NCBI GenBank assembly: GCA_035506255.1 | Contig: DATJPS010000101.1 | Coordinates: 1 to 10,666 of the forward strand | DNA from: CAIYXV01 sp035506255 | GTDB taxonomy: Bacteria; Margulisbacteria; WOR-1; XYC2-FULL-46-14; WPAF01 | DNA: 10,666 bases | Direction: 5' to 3' | In this document: positions 1 to 6,147 of the stretch, in pieces | Layout of the letters: the number at the start of each line of letters is the position of its first letter | How positions within the stretch are numbered: the stretch's first letter is position 1 | The notes under the pieces: generated by a model | Seen by the model: only the letters and a program-made list of their open reading frames with translations | Databases searched by the model: none | What the model was told of the DNA's origin: nothing | Program-made: the position numbers and the translations under genes

Positions 1-1360
1 GGTCGGCGGGGGCGGAAGCGGCCAGTATCGATCCCAGCGCTCCTTTGCAAAAGGCGATATATTCGCCTTCCGGGTCGGCATGAACGGTGGTCATCATCTT
101 CCGCTGGCTGTCGAACGGCAATTCGTTCACGCGCGGATAAATCTTTTCCATCTCATCCTTGAGCATGCCGGACTTTTGGCCTAGCAGTACCAGCGCGCCT
201 TCGGTCGGGTCCCCGGTCGTCCCTTCCGGCGTCAGTTTTGAATCGTTACAAAGCAGGCTGGCCAACACCAGTGTTTTCGTTTCTCCGGTCGGGGCCAAGC
301 GGTCCCCGACCGCGGTTATCTTGCCTTCCGCGAAAAGATCGCGCACCGTCATCCGGTTCTGCGTCAGCGTACCGGTCTTGTCGGAGCAGATCACGGTGAT
401 GCTGCCGAGCGTTTCTACCGCCGGCAGCTTTCTGATAATGGCGCGGCGTTTTACCATCCGATAAGCGCCGAGCGCAAGAGAAATTGTCACCACGGCCGGC
501 AGCCCTTCGGGGATCGCGGCCACCGCCAGCGATACCGCGGTCAGGAACATAGAAACCGCTGGTTCTCCCTTGAACAGTCCGGCCAGAAAGATCACGGCGC
601 AAATGGCAATGACAAGATAAGCCAGCCATTTACCGAAAACTTCGAATTTTTTCTGCAGAGGCGTGGTTTGATCTCCTTCTTCCCCGATCATTTTGGCGAT
701 ATGCCCCAGTTCGGTCGACATGCCGGTAGCGGTCACAGCCGCGACGGCGCGGCCATAAACGACCGCGCAACCCATATAGACCATTCCGTGCCGGTCCGCC
801 AGCGGGGAGAGCTCGGAGGAGATGATATCGGCGTTCTTGTCCACCGGTACCGACTCGCCGGTCAACGACGATTCGTCAACCCGCAGGGAAAACGAGCTTA
901 TCAGCCTGGCATCGGCCTGGGCACGCGAACCGGCCTCGAGCAGCAACAGGTCCCCCGGGACCAGTTCGCGCGCGGGGATCTTCATTTCCTTTCCCCCTCG
1001 GACCACGGTCGCCAGGGAGGCCGACAATTTTTTTAAGGAGGCGACCGCTTTTTCCGCACGGATCTCCTGGCTGGTGGAGAGGGCAGCGTTGAGAATAAGT
1101 ATCACCATGATGAAGATCGCGTCGCTAATTTCTCCCATCAGGCCGGACACTACGGCAGCCGCCAGCAGGACCATTATCATGGCGTCCTTGAATTGTCCCA
1201 GGAATATCATGAAGATAGGAGCGGTTCTCTTTTCGGTAAGTTCGTTAGGCCCGTTGCTGATCAATCTTTTTGCCGCTTCAGCCGGGTCCAGCCCGGAATG
1301 AAGGTCGGTCTTAAGTTCGTTCGCCGCCTGCTCGGAGGCAAGGCTGTGCCAGACCGTCAT
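1..1360 (-). CDS. P2A-type cation-transporting ATPase (probable Ca2+ pump), N-terminal half, cut by the window edge
   Basis: Read on the minus strand from ATG at 1360, this frame stays open to the window edge (453 codons; family length is about 850–900). Predicted M1 and M2 lie at about residues 50–98. The actuator domain has TGES at 167–170, and M3–M4 lie at about 243–300. The M4 motif VAAIPEGLP (E285) matches the Ca2+-ligating segment of SERCA. The phosphorylation motif ICSDKTGTLT has its aspartate at D327, and the nucleotide domain carries FDSQRK (416–421) and a CKGA lysine at K439. It is an integral membrane pump that exports a cation using ATP. The M4 match and the ETLGSITVICSDKTG context suggest Ca2+ (PMCA/SERCA-like), but the M5/M6 ligands are outside the window, so Mn2+ or Na+ is not excluded. 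The start overlaps the stop of the upstream 83-aa gene as ATGA, implying translational coupling. GSRAQAD (144–150) replaces the usual GDxVPAD. Confidence 0.93.
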   Translation of the reverse strand, partial: MTVWHSLASEQAANELKTDLHSGLDPAEAAKRLISNGPNELTEKRTAPIFMIFLGQFKDAMIMVLLAAAVVSGLMGEISDAIFIMVILILNAALSTSQEIRAEKAVASLKKLSASLATVVRGGKEMKIPARELVPGDLLLLEAGSRAQADARLISSFSLRVDESSLTGESVPVDKNADIISSELSPLADRHGMVYMGCAVVYGRAVAAVTATGMSTELGHIAKMIGEEGDQTTPLQKKFEVFGKWLAYLVIAICAVIFLAGLFKGEPAVSMFLTAVSLAVAAIPEGLPAVVTISLALGAYRMVKRRAIIRKLPAVETLGSITVICSDKTGTLTQNRMTVRDLFAEGKITAVGDRLAPTGETKTLVLASLLCNDSKLTPEGTTGDPTEGALVLLGQKSGMLKDEMEKIYPRVNELPFDSQRKMMTTVHADPEGEYIAFCKGALGSILAASAPAD

Positions 1361-1608
1361 CCGGCTTTAGGCCCTGTCGGCAGCGACCGACCGACCGAGC
1401 GGGACATCTTTTCGATCGCTTCTTCGGCGGTCAGCCCGTCCTTTGCAGCCTGTCTCAGCACCTGATAGAGCATCTTTGATTCTTCGCTGGAGGTGGAGAT
1501 CGATTTATCCAGCTGGGCTTCGAAAGCGGCCTTCGCTTCGGGCGACAGTATTTTATAAGTATTGATGAAAGCGCTGACCTGATCGCTAAGATCGTCGAAA
1601 TTAGGCAT
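1357..1608 (-). CDS. 83-aa protein of unknown function, coupled to the P-type ATPase
   Basis: I do not recognise a family. The start is set at ATG 1608 (MPNFDDLSDQ), because the longer open frame would run back through the divergent promoter and into the DUF1015 gene. The protein is soluble and probably mostly helical: two predicted helices rich in Ala, Glu, Lys and Gln (about residues 5–35 and 42–71) are followed by a short Ser/Gly/Pro tail. There is no signal peptide, membrane segment or cysteine pair. Its TGA overlaps the ATPase ATG (ATGA), so both are probably translated from one message. There is no Shine–Dalgarno sequence, and an extended −10 box ends 10 nt before the ATG, suggesting a near-leaderless message. 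A role in controlling or assembling the pump is possible but rests only on the coupling. Confidence 0.72.
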   Translation of the reverse strand: MPNFDDLSDQVSAFINTYKILSPEAKAAFEAQLDKSISTSSEESKMLYQVLRQAAKDGLTAEEAIEKMSRSVGRSLPTGPKAG

Positions 1609-1618
1609 ATTTGTCAAT

Positions 1619-1627
1619 ATTATAGCA
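1619..1627 (-). promoter_or_regulatory. Extended −10 promoter for the 83-aa gene and P-type ATPase
   Basis: The minus strand reads TGCTATAAT, a consensus −10 with a TGN extension, ending 10 nt before the ATG at 1608. The −35 position (TTCGGC, 1642–1647, 17-bp spacer) is poor, which fits an extended −10 promoter. Predicted transcription start is about 1611–1613, leaving a leader of only 3–5 nt. Confidence 0.65.
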
Positions 1628-1640
1628 TATATGTTATAAT
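1619..1640. repeat. 22-bp near-perfect palindrome between the divergent genes
   Basis: The 22 bp equal their own reverse complement except for one asymmetric base pair (G at 1625 against T at 1634). Each half ends in a TATAAT box reading outward, so the palindrome is the core of two back-to-back promoters. It could also serve as a dimer operator, but that is inference; symmetry alone may come from the paired −10 boxes and the AT-rich centre. Confidence 0.7.
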
Positions 1641-1653
1641 AGCCGAACCAAGT

Positions 1654-2988
1654 ATGGCTAAGATCTATCCGTTCAAAGGGATCCTTTACAATAAAAAGAA
1701 GGTAAAGAAGCTCAACGCGGTAATGTCGCCCCCTTATGATGTAATCTCCCCTGAACAGCAGGACAATTATTACCAGATATCCGACTACAACATGATCAAA
1801 CTCATCCTGGGAAAAGAATTCCCCGGGGATACGCAATATAACAATAAATATGTACGTGCCGCCGCCACATTCGATGGATGGATGCGGCATGATATACTGG
1901 TGCGCGACCCCAAACCGGCGATCTACGTATACGAACAAAAATTCTCCGCCGCCGGTAAAAAGTGGGAGCGGATCGGCTTCATTTCGCTAATGCGGATCGA
2001 GGATGGGGGGAGAGGCCGGTTGTTTCCCCACGAAGAGACCCTGATGGCGCCAAAAATGGACCGGGTGGAACTGATCCGGGCGACCCAGGCCAATTTTGAT
2101 TGTATTTTTTCACTTTATCAGGACCCGGACAATAAAATATTTAAAGTACTGCGGAAAGCGATGCGTAAAAAGCCGCTGATCGACGTCAAGGACCAGGACA
2201 AGGCCGTCAACCGCCTCTGGCGTATCGATTCCCGCCCGCTGATCAACAAGCTCATGAAAGAGATGAAGGATAAATCGGTCTTCATCGCCGATGGCCATCA
2301 TCGGTTCGAGGCGGCCACCCGGTTCAAGAATGAAATGAAAGAACGGAATACCCGGTTCTCAGAGGATGAATCCTATAACCACGTGATGATGTATTTTACG
2401 CCGGCCGAAGGGAAAGGGCTGGTAGTATTGCCGATCCACCGGCTGGTAACGCCAATCCCGCACCTGGAGATCAACAGTTTTGAAGAAGAGCTCAAACAAT
2501 ATTTCGATATCAAACTTTTCGCTTATTCAAAAAGAACCGAACCTCAGGTACGGAAAAAGGCGCTCAAAGAGCTGACCCGCCAGGCGGACAAACATTCGTT
2601 CCTGATGGGATTGCGAGACGTTCCGCGCTATTATCTGCTTACGCTGAAGAACGAAGATATAGTGGACATGATGCTGGAGGAGGGGAAGCCGGAAGCGTAT
2701 AAACGCCTGGACGTAACGATCCTGCATTCGATCGTGATGAAAAAGATCCTGGGTCTGTCGCAGGAAGAGCAGATCAGCTATGCAAAGAACACGGACGAAG
2801 CGGCGGAAGGGATCCAAAAAGGACCGTTCCAACTGGTGTTCTTCATGAACCCGACCAAAGTTTCGGACATAATAGAGATCGCATCGAAATCGGAAAAGAT
2901 GCCGCAGAAATCGACGTTCTTTTACCCCAAACTACTTTCCGGCATGGTGATGAACAAGATCATCCACGGTGAAAAGGTAGAATACTGA
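1654..2988 (+). CDS. DUF1015 family protein (COG4198)
   Basis: This 444-aa protein has the hallmarks of the DUF1015 family and is about the usual length. The N-terminus MAKIYPFKGI is typical and fixes the start at 1654. The motif SPPYDVIS lies at residues 25–32, LFPHEETL ends near residue 130 (H126, E127, E128), and ADGHHRFEAA spans 212–221. The family has no established reaction that I can state with confidence. The D-G-H-H-R segment resembles the GxHR box of ParB/sulfiredoxin-fold proteins, including the SerK free-serine kinases, so a nucleotide-dependent activity is a reasonable guess only. No signal peptide or membrane segment is visible, so it is probably cytoplasmic. It is the only plus-strand gene in the window. 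It has its own promoter with a very short leader, and its TGA directly abuts the stop of the convergent 44-aa ORF. Confidence 0.9.
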   Translation: MAKIYPFKGILYNKKKVKKLNAVMSPPYDVISPEQQDNYYQISDYNMIKLILGKEFPGDTQYNNKYVRAAATFDGWMRHDILVRDPKPAIYVYEQKFSAAGKKWERIGFISLMRIEDGGRGRLFPHEETLMAPKMDRVELIRATQANFDCIFSLYQDPDNKIFKVLRKAMRKKPLIDVKDQDKAVNRLWRIDSRPLINKLMKEMKDKSVFIADGHHRFEAATRFKNEMKERNTRFSEDESYNHVMMYFTPAEGKGLVVLPIHRLVTPIPHLEINSFEEELKQYFDIKLFAYSKRTEPQVRKKALKELTRQADKHSFLMGLRDVPRYYLLTLKNEDIVDMMLEEGKPEAYKRLDVTILHSIVMKKILGLSQEEQISYAKNTDEAAEGIQKGPFQLVFFMNPTKVSDIIEIASKSEKMPQKSTFFYPKLLSGMVMNKIIHGEKVEY

Positions 2989-3123
2989 TCAGTCTTCGAC
3001 CTTAACGTACGAAATTATCCTTTCCTTAAGCCAGACCCATCTCAACCATGCCTGCAGTTCGTCGGTGGTCATGTAGATTTCGCGGACGTGATTGAAAGGG
3101 AGCTGATAGATCACCCTATACAT
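2989..3123 (-). CDS. 44-aa Trp-rich small protein, unknown function, overlapping comM
   Basis: The product begins MYRVIYQLPFNHVREIYMTT and is rich in aromatic residues (two Trp within AWLRWVWLKE). I do not recognise a family. The start at 3123 is chosen because a strong Shine–Dalgarno sequence (AAAGGAGGTG) lies 6 nt upstream. A longer open frame to 3207 lies out of phase inside comM and has no such support. The first 8 nt overlap the end of comM, and the ribosome binding site is made from comM codons just before its stop, so it is probably translated from the same mRNA. The sequence could form a small α/β unit. It has no signal peptide and no uninterrupted membrane helix. It is the last gene of the yraN–comM unit and ends against the DUF1015 stop codon. 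Confidence 0.68.
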   Translation of the reverse strand: MYRVIYQLPFNHVREIYMTTDELQAWLRWVWLKERIISYVKVED

Positions 3124-4657
3124 GCAATTCACCTCCTTTCGCATCGAGCGAGCGGTACTGTGTCGCTTCGGCGATATGGGCGGCGGCGATCGACTCCGAA
3201 CCTTCAAGATCAGCGATCGTTCGAGCGACCTTGAGAATACGATCGTACGACCTTCCGCTGAGCTTCAAATGCAGGATCGCCGCTTTCATCAATGCTTCCG
3301 CTCCCCCGTTAAGGACGCAAAATTCGCGTATCTGCTTGGGCGTAAGCCTGGCGTTTGAATGCACCCCGGTCCCTTTAAGTCGGGCTTTCTGGCGTTCGCG
3401 CGCCGTTATCACTTTTTCGCGTATCGAACGGGTCGATTCCCCGGTCGCCTGCTTTAGCAACTCCTCCTTTTTCAGCCGTGGCACCTCGATCTGGATATCG
3501 ATCCGGTCGAGCAACGGCCGCGAAAGCTTTTCCCAGTAGCGCTGCACTTTTTGCGGAGGGCAGACGCATTGCTTCGCCGGGTCCATGTAGTTGCCGCAGG
3601 GGCACGGGTTCATCGCCGCCACAAGCATGAACTCCGCCGGATAGGTAATTGAAGCGAGCGCCCGGGAAATGCTTACCTTGCCGTCCTCAAGCGGTTGTCG
3701 CAGGACTTCCAGGACCTCGCGTTCGAACTCCGGGAACTCGTCAAGGAACAATATTCCGTGGTGCGCCAGCGATACTTCGCCCGGCCGGGGTATTCTTCCT
3801 CCGCCAATTATGCCGATATCCGAAGTGGTGTGATGGGGGGAACGGAACGGGCGGCGGGTGATCAGCGCGTTCCTGCCGGAAAGCCGTCCGGTAACGGAAT
3901 ATAATTTCGTAACTTCGAGCGCTTCATCGATCGAAAGCGGCGGAAGGATGCCGGGAAGCCGTTTAGCGAGCATGGTCTTACCCGATCCGGGAGGCCCGAC
4001 CATTAAGATATTGTGGGATCCGGCGGCGGCGATCATCAAGGCGCGTTTGGCATGGAACTGGCCTTTGACATCAGAAAAGTCGAGATCGAACTCCGGCTCG
4101 CAATCGAATATCGCTTTTAAATCGACCTTTCGGGGGGCGATATGAAGGTCGCCATTCAAAAAAGCAGCGGCATCTTTCAGGTTTTTCACCGGTATCACTT
4201 CCAGTTCCGTAACCAGCGCCGCTTCATCGGCGTTCTCCTCAGCCACCAGTGCGCGTTTGACCCCATCCTCCCGTGCGGACAGGCAAATAGGGAGCACTCC
4301 GTTGATAGGCCTGACTTCACCGTTAAGCGACAGTTCTCCAAACAAGATCGTATGATCCAGCATTTCCCCCTTTATCTGTCCGGAAGAAAGGAGCATTCCC
4401 ACCGCGATCGGCAGGTCATATAATGGCCCTTCTTTGCGAATGTCGCCGGGAGCAAGGTTGATAGTGAAATAACCAGGCGGGAACTCGAAACCGGAATTGT
4501 TAATGGCGAACTTGACCCGGTCGCGGCTCTCTTTTACCGCCGCGTCCGGCAAGCCGACGATCGATTGGCCGGGCAATCCGCGGAGCGAATCCACTTCCAC
4601 CTGCACCAGCAGTCCGTCGAGCCCGTGCAGAGCGGAGCTTTGGAGCTTAATCAACAT
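3116..4657 (-). CDS. comM: ComM/YifB family Mg-chelatase-like AAA+ ATPase
   Basis: The 513-aa length is normal for the family. The N-terminal S5-like/LonC-type region (about 1–170; SLRGLPGQSIVGLPDAAVKE at 24–43) precedes the Mg-chelatase AAA+ core. Walker A is GPPGSGKT (221–228), the conserved RRPFRSPHHTTSDIGIIGGG follows, and Walker B is GILFLDEF (301–308). A cysteine cluster NPCPCG…QCVC (C352, C354, C364, C366) and a C-terminal Mg-chelatase domain follow. ComM of naturally transformable bacteria is a hexameric helicase that promotes branch migration when incoming DNA is integrated; YifB homologues are widespread, so its presence alone does not prove competence. The start is ATG 4657 (MLIKLQ), with AAGGA upstream, overlapping yraN by 11 nt. 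The frame extends further upstream, but that part lies inside yraN. The dprA gene often found next to it is not here. Confidence 0.95.
   Translation of the reverse strand: MLIKLQSSALHGLDGLLVQVEVDSLRGLPGQSIVGLPDAAVKESRDRVKFAINNSGFEFPPGYFTINLAPGDIRKEGPLYDLPIAVGMLLSSGQIKGEMLDHTILFGELSLNGEVRPINGVLPICLSAREDGVKRALVAEENADEAALVTELEVIPVKNLKDAAAFLNGDLHIAPRKVDLKAIFDCEPEFDLDFSDVKGQFHAKRALMIAAAGSHNILMVGPPGSGKTMLAKRLPGILPPLSIDEALEVTKLYSVTGRLSGRNALITRRPFRSPHHTTSDIGIIGGGRIPRPGEVSLAHHGILFLDEFPEFEREVLEVLRQPLEDGKVSISRALASITYPAEFMLVAAMNPCPCGNYMDPAKQCVCPPQKVQRYWEKLSRPLLDRIDIQIEVPRLKKEELLKQATGESTRSIREKVITARERQKARLKGTGVHSNARLTPKQIREFCVLNGGAEALMKAAILHLKLSGRSYDRILKVARTIADLEGSESIAAAHIAEATQYRSLDAKGGELHV
3130..3139 (-). 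promoter_or_regulatory. Strong ribosome binding site for the 44-aa ORF, embedded in comM
   Basis: The minus strand reads AAAGGAGGTG, a near-complete match to the 16S anti-Shine–Dalgarno, 6 nt before ATG 3123. These bases also encode the Lys-Gly-Gly of the ComM C-terminus (KGGELHV). This is the main evidence that the small ORF is a gene. Confidence 0.75.
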
Positions 4658-5015
4658 AGAAGGCGTCCTTGATGTGTTCAACGCGGGAACGGTCGGAGGG
4701 GGACGAATAGATGGCAATGACATCGAACCGGCAGTCGACCCCTTGTATCCGATTTCTTAGCAGATAGGTCTTGGCCGCGTGTATGATGCTCTGCCGCTTG
4801 CCTTTTCCGATCGCTCCCAACGGGGAGCCGTAACTGCGGTCGGAGTAGTTCTTGACCTCCACGAATACCAGAAAGCGTCCGTCACGCGCGACGATATCGA
4901 TCTCCCCCTGTTGTGAGCGGAAATTCTTTTCTAATATCTGGAATCCGTTAAGTGATAGGTAATCGCAGGCCAGCTCTTCTCCTAATACCCCTCTATCCTT
5001 GCTTTCCCTTGCCAT
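4647..5015 (-). CDS. yraN: YraN family (UPF0102) endonuclease-like protein
   Basis: The 122-aa protein matches the YraN/UPF0102 family, a PD-(D/E)XK nuclease-like fold. GEIDIVARDG gives the acidic residues, VFVEVK supplies the E-x-K, and QSIIHAAKTYLL and CRFDVIAI are the usual downstream blocks. The biochemical role is not settled, though the family is commonly adjacent to comM and rnhB, as here, and is suspected to act in DNA processing or repair. Two starts are possible: TTG 5033 or ATG 5015. ATG 5015 (MARESKDRG) is preferred because family members begin close to this point and a possible −10 box overlaps the TTG; neither start has a convincing Shine–Dalgarno. The 3' end overlaps comM by 11 nt, so the two are co-translated. 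It is the first gene after the hup terminator. Confidence 0.9.
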   Translation of the reverse strand: MARESKDRGVLGEELACDYLSLNGFQILEKNFRSQQGEIDIVARDGRFLVFVEVKNYSDRSYGSPLGAIGKGKRQSIIHAAKTYLLRNRIQGVDCRFDVIAIYSSPSDRSRVEHIKDAFYVD

Positions 5016-5032
5016 GATACTTTGGAAAAGCA

Positions 5033-5038
5033 ATTATC
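5033..5038 (-). promoter_or_regulatory. Possible −10 box for yraN–comM
   Basis: GATAAT (5 of 6 to consensus) lies 17 nt before ATG 5015, in the gap after the hup terminator where a new promoter is expected. No good −35 is seen at 16–18 bp, so this is weak. Confidence 0.3.
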
Positions 5039-5106
5039 ATGCCGGTAGCGAACTGGAAAAACGAACGGATCGGACCGATTTTCGTCCGGATTAAAGCGGA
5101 TTCGTC

Positions 5107-5158
5107 AAAAAAAGACCCCCGCCTCCAACCGAGATCAACTCGGGGTGGGGGCGGGGGC
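5107..5158 (-). terminator. Rho-independent terminator downstream of hup
   Basis: On the minus strand a GC-rich stem pairs CCCCCGCC (5150–5157) with GGCGGGGG (5116–5123). An inner CCGAG/CTCGG hairpin has a TTGAT loop. The stem is followed by seven T residues (5107–5113). It starts 9 nt after the hup stop codon. The plus-strand side lacks a T tract, so it acts in one direction only. Confidence 0.93.
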
Positions 5159-5166
5159 ACGGAAGA

Positions 5167-5439
5167 CTAGTTGAGAATGTTGTAGAGATTCTCGCTCATG
5201 TTGAACTTGGCCACATTGCGAGCCGGGATATTGAGGCTCTTACCGGTCTGGGGGTTGCGTCCCACCCGGGCTTTGCGCCGCATTTTTTTCCAGGTCCCGA
5301 AACCGACCATTCTGACCTCCTGTCCCTTTTTGAGGGCGCCGGAGATAGCGTCAAAAGTGGTATCGATCACTTTGAGGGTCTGGCTCTTGGACATTTTGGT
5401 CTTGTTGGAAACGAGATTGCACAGTTCCTGCTTGTTCAT
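5167..5439 (-). CDS. hup: HU-family histone-like DNA-binding protein
   Basis: The 90-aa length is exactly that of HU. The N-terminal helices (MNKQELCNLVSNKTKMSKSQ) form the dimerisation body, VRMVGFGTWKK follows, and the flexible β-arm carries GRNPQTGKSLNIPARNVAKF, including the RNPxTG proline that intercalates at DNA kinks. It is a dimeric nucleoid protein that bends DNA and supports replication, recombination and chromosome compaction. HU rather than IHF is favoured by its single-copy housekeeping context, but families overlap. ATG 5439 is preceded by GAGGAGGTGA at good spacing. It has its own sigma70-type promoter at the end of rnhB and a strong terminator 9 nt after its stop, so it is set up for high monocistronic expression even though readthrough from rnhB is possible. 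Confidence 0.96.
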   Translation of the reverse strand: MNKQELCNLVSNKTKMSKSQTLKVIDTTFDAISGALKKGQEVRMVGFGTWKKMRRKARVGRNPQTGKSLNIPARNVAKFNMSENLYNILN

Positions 5440-5463
5440 TAATTGTTCACCTCCTCAGAGGAA

Positions 5464-5492
5464 ATTCTATAAGCGGACGGGCTAAAAGTCAA
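5464..5492 (-). promoter_or_regulatory. hup promoter (TTGACT-17-TAGAAT)
   Basis: On the minus strand TTGACT (5487–5492) and TAGAAT (5464–5469) are separated by exactly 17 bp; each matches 5 of 6 consensus bases. The −35 lies within the last codons of rnhB. Transcription should start near 5457, giving a leader of about 18 nt holding the Shine–Dalgarno. An 11-bp interrupted palindrome (TCCTCAGAGGA, 5452–5462) sits over the predicted start. Confidence 0.8.
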
Positions 5493-6111
5493 GCGGAATC
5501 TGGATTTCAGGGGAATCGCTGACCGGGAAGAACGACCGGCGATGGATTAAAACCGGGCCAAATTCCCTGATCGCGGCTACATGTTCACGCGTCCCGTAAC
5601 CTTTGTGCCGTTTAAAACCATATTCCGGGAAGATCGGATCGAACTTTTCCATTATCCGGTCACGGGTCACTTTAGCGATGACGGAAGCGGCCGCGATGGA
5701 AGCGCATTTTGAATCCCCGCGGACGATCGCGGTCTGAGAGATAGGGGACGCAATGCGGAAGCGCCCGTCGATTAGAAGATGTCCGGGTTTAATGCTGAGA
5801 GATCCGACCGCGATCTTCATTGCCAAATGAGAGGCTCGGAGGATATTGATCCGATCGATGGTTTCCCAATCTACGATCCCGATGCCGATCGCGAGTGTGC
5901 GCTCGGAAATGAGCTTGAATAATGAGAGCCTTTTTTTCTCCGAAAGCTTTTTGGAGTCGTCCAGTCCGGGGATGCGGCAGGAGGAGGGGAGGATCACGGC
6001 GGCGGCGACCACCGGCCCGGCTAACGGTCCGATGCCGACCTCATCAATGCCCGCGATATGTTTTATCCCTTTCCGGTGCAGTTGATTCTCAAGTCGGCTG
6101 GTGGGCGGCAT
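5482..6111 (-). CDS. rnhB: Ribonuclease HII
   Basis: The 209-aa protein is a full-length RNase HII, which nicks DNA 5' of embedded ribonucleotides and removes RNA from RNA/DNA hybrids. The four carboxylates are visible by alignment to the family: D23 and E24 in GIDEVG, D115 in LLIDGRF and D133 in RGDSKCAS. DDSKKLS (51–57), ASIAAASVIAKVTRDR and RHKGYGTREH also match. The segment normally reading DEAGRG or DEVGRG is DEVGIG here: the arginine of the GRG ribonucleotide-sensing motif is isoleucine at residue 27. RNase HIII has a variant at this place, but the rest of the protein, including its short N-terminus, is HII. It follows lepB by 16 nt. There is no strong Shine–Dalgarno, and an extended −10 box lies 6 nt before the ATG. 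Confidence 0.96.
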   Translation of the reverse strand: MPPTSRLENQLHRKGIKHIAGIDEVGIGPLAGPVVAAAVILPSSCRIPGLDDSKKLSEKKRLSLFKLISERTLAIGIGIVDWETIDRINILRASHLAMKIAVGSLSIKPGHLLIDGRFRIASPISQTAIVRGDSKCASIAAASVIAKVTRDRIMEKFDPIFPEYGFKRHKGYGTREHVAAIREFGPVLIHRRSFFPVSDSPEIQIPLDF

Positions 6112-6117
6112 GCACCC

Positions 6118-6147
6118 AGTATAACATTTATCTCGGGATCAGGCCAA
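6118..6147 (-). promoter_or_regulatory. Possible extended −10 promoter for rnhB, predicting a leaderless mRNA
   Basis: TGTTATACT on the minus strand has its −10 at 6118–6123, exactly 6 nt before ATG 6111. TTGGCC (6142–6147, 18-bp spacer, 4 of 6) is a possible −35 inside lepB. Transcription would begin at or next to the ATG. The −10 core and spacing copy those of aroC. Confidence 0.5.

Larger units (their letters stand above)
1611..1640 (+). promoter_or_regulatory. Promoter for the DUF1015 gene (TTGTCA-18-TATAAT, extended −10)
   Basis: TTGTCA at 1611–1616 is separated by 18 bp from TATAAT at 1635–1640, with TGT directly before the −10 (TGTTATAAT from 1632). The box ends 13 nt before the ATG at 1654, so the predicted leader is about 6–8 nt and carries no Shine–Dalgarno sequence. 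It overlaps the divergent minus-strand promoter. Confidence 0.68.

Noticed and set aside
246..629. Minus-strand 127-codon open frame within the ATPase gene
   Set aside because: It is out of phase with the P-type ATPase frame, which carries DKTGT, PEGLP and TGES across this stretch; the product is Arg/Gly-rich and matches nothing.
1612..1617. Perfect TTGACA on the minus strand, as a −35 box
   Set aside because: A −10 would have to lie near 1589–1594, inside the 83-aa gene, and that hexamer is CGATCT. The match arises from the plus-strand TTGTCA region.
1609..1938. N-terminal extension of the 83-aa gene
   Set aside because: It would run through both divergent promoters and antisense to the start of the DUF1015 gene. 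The leading sequence looks like an antisense shadow, and the ATG at 1608 follows a −10 box.
4658..4723. Extended start for ComM
   Set aside because: The extra 22 residues lie within yraN in another frame and lack similarity; MLIKLQ is the family N-terminus and has a Shine–Dalgarno.
5071..5088. Short inverted repeat CGGAC…GTCCG between hup and yraN
   Set aside because: The 5-bp stem has an 8-nt loop and no T tract; it is too weak to call a terminator or operator.
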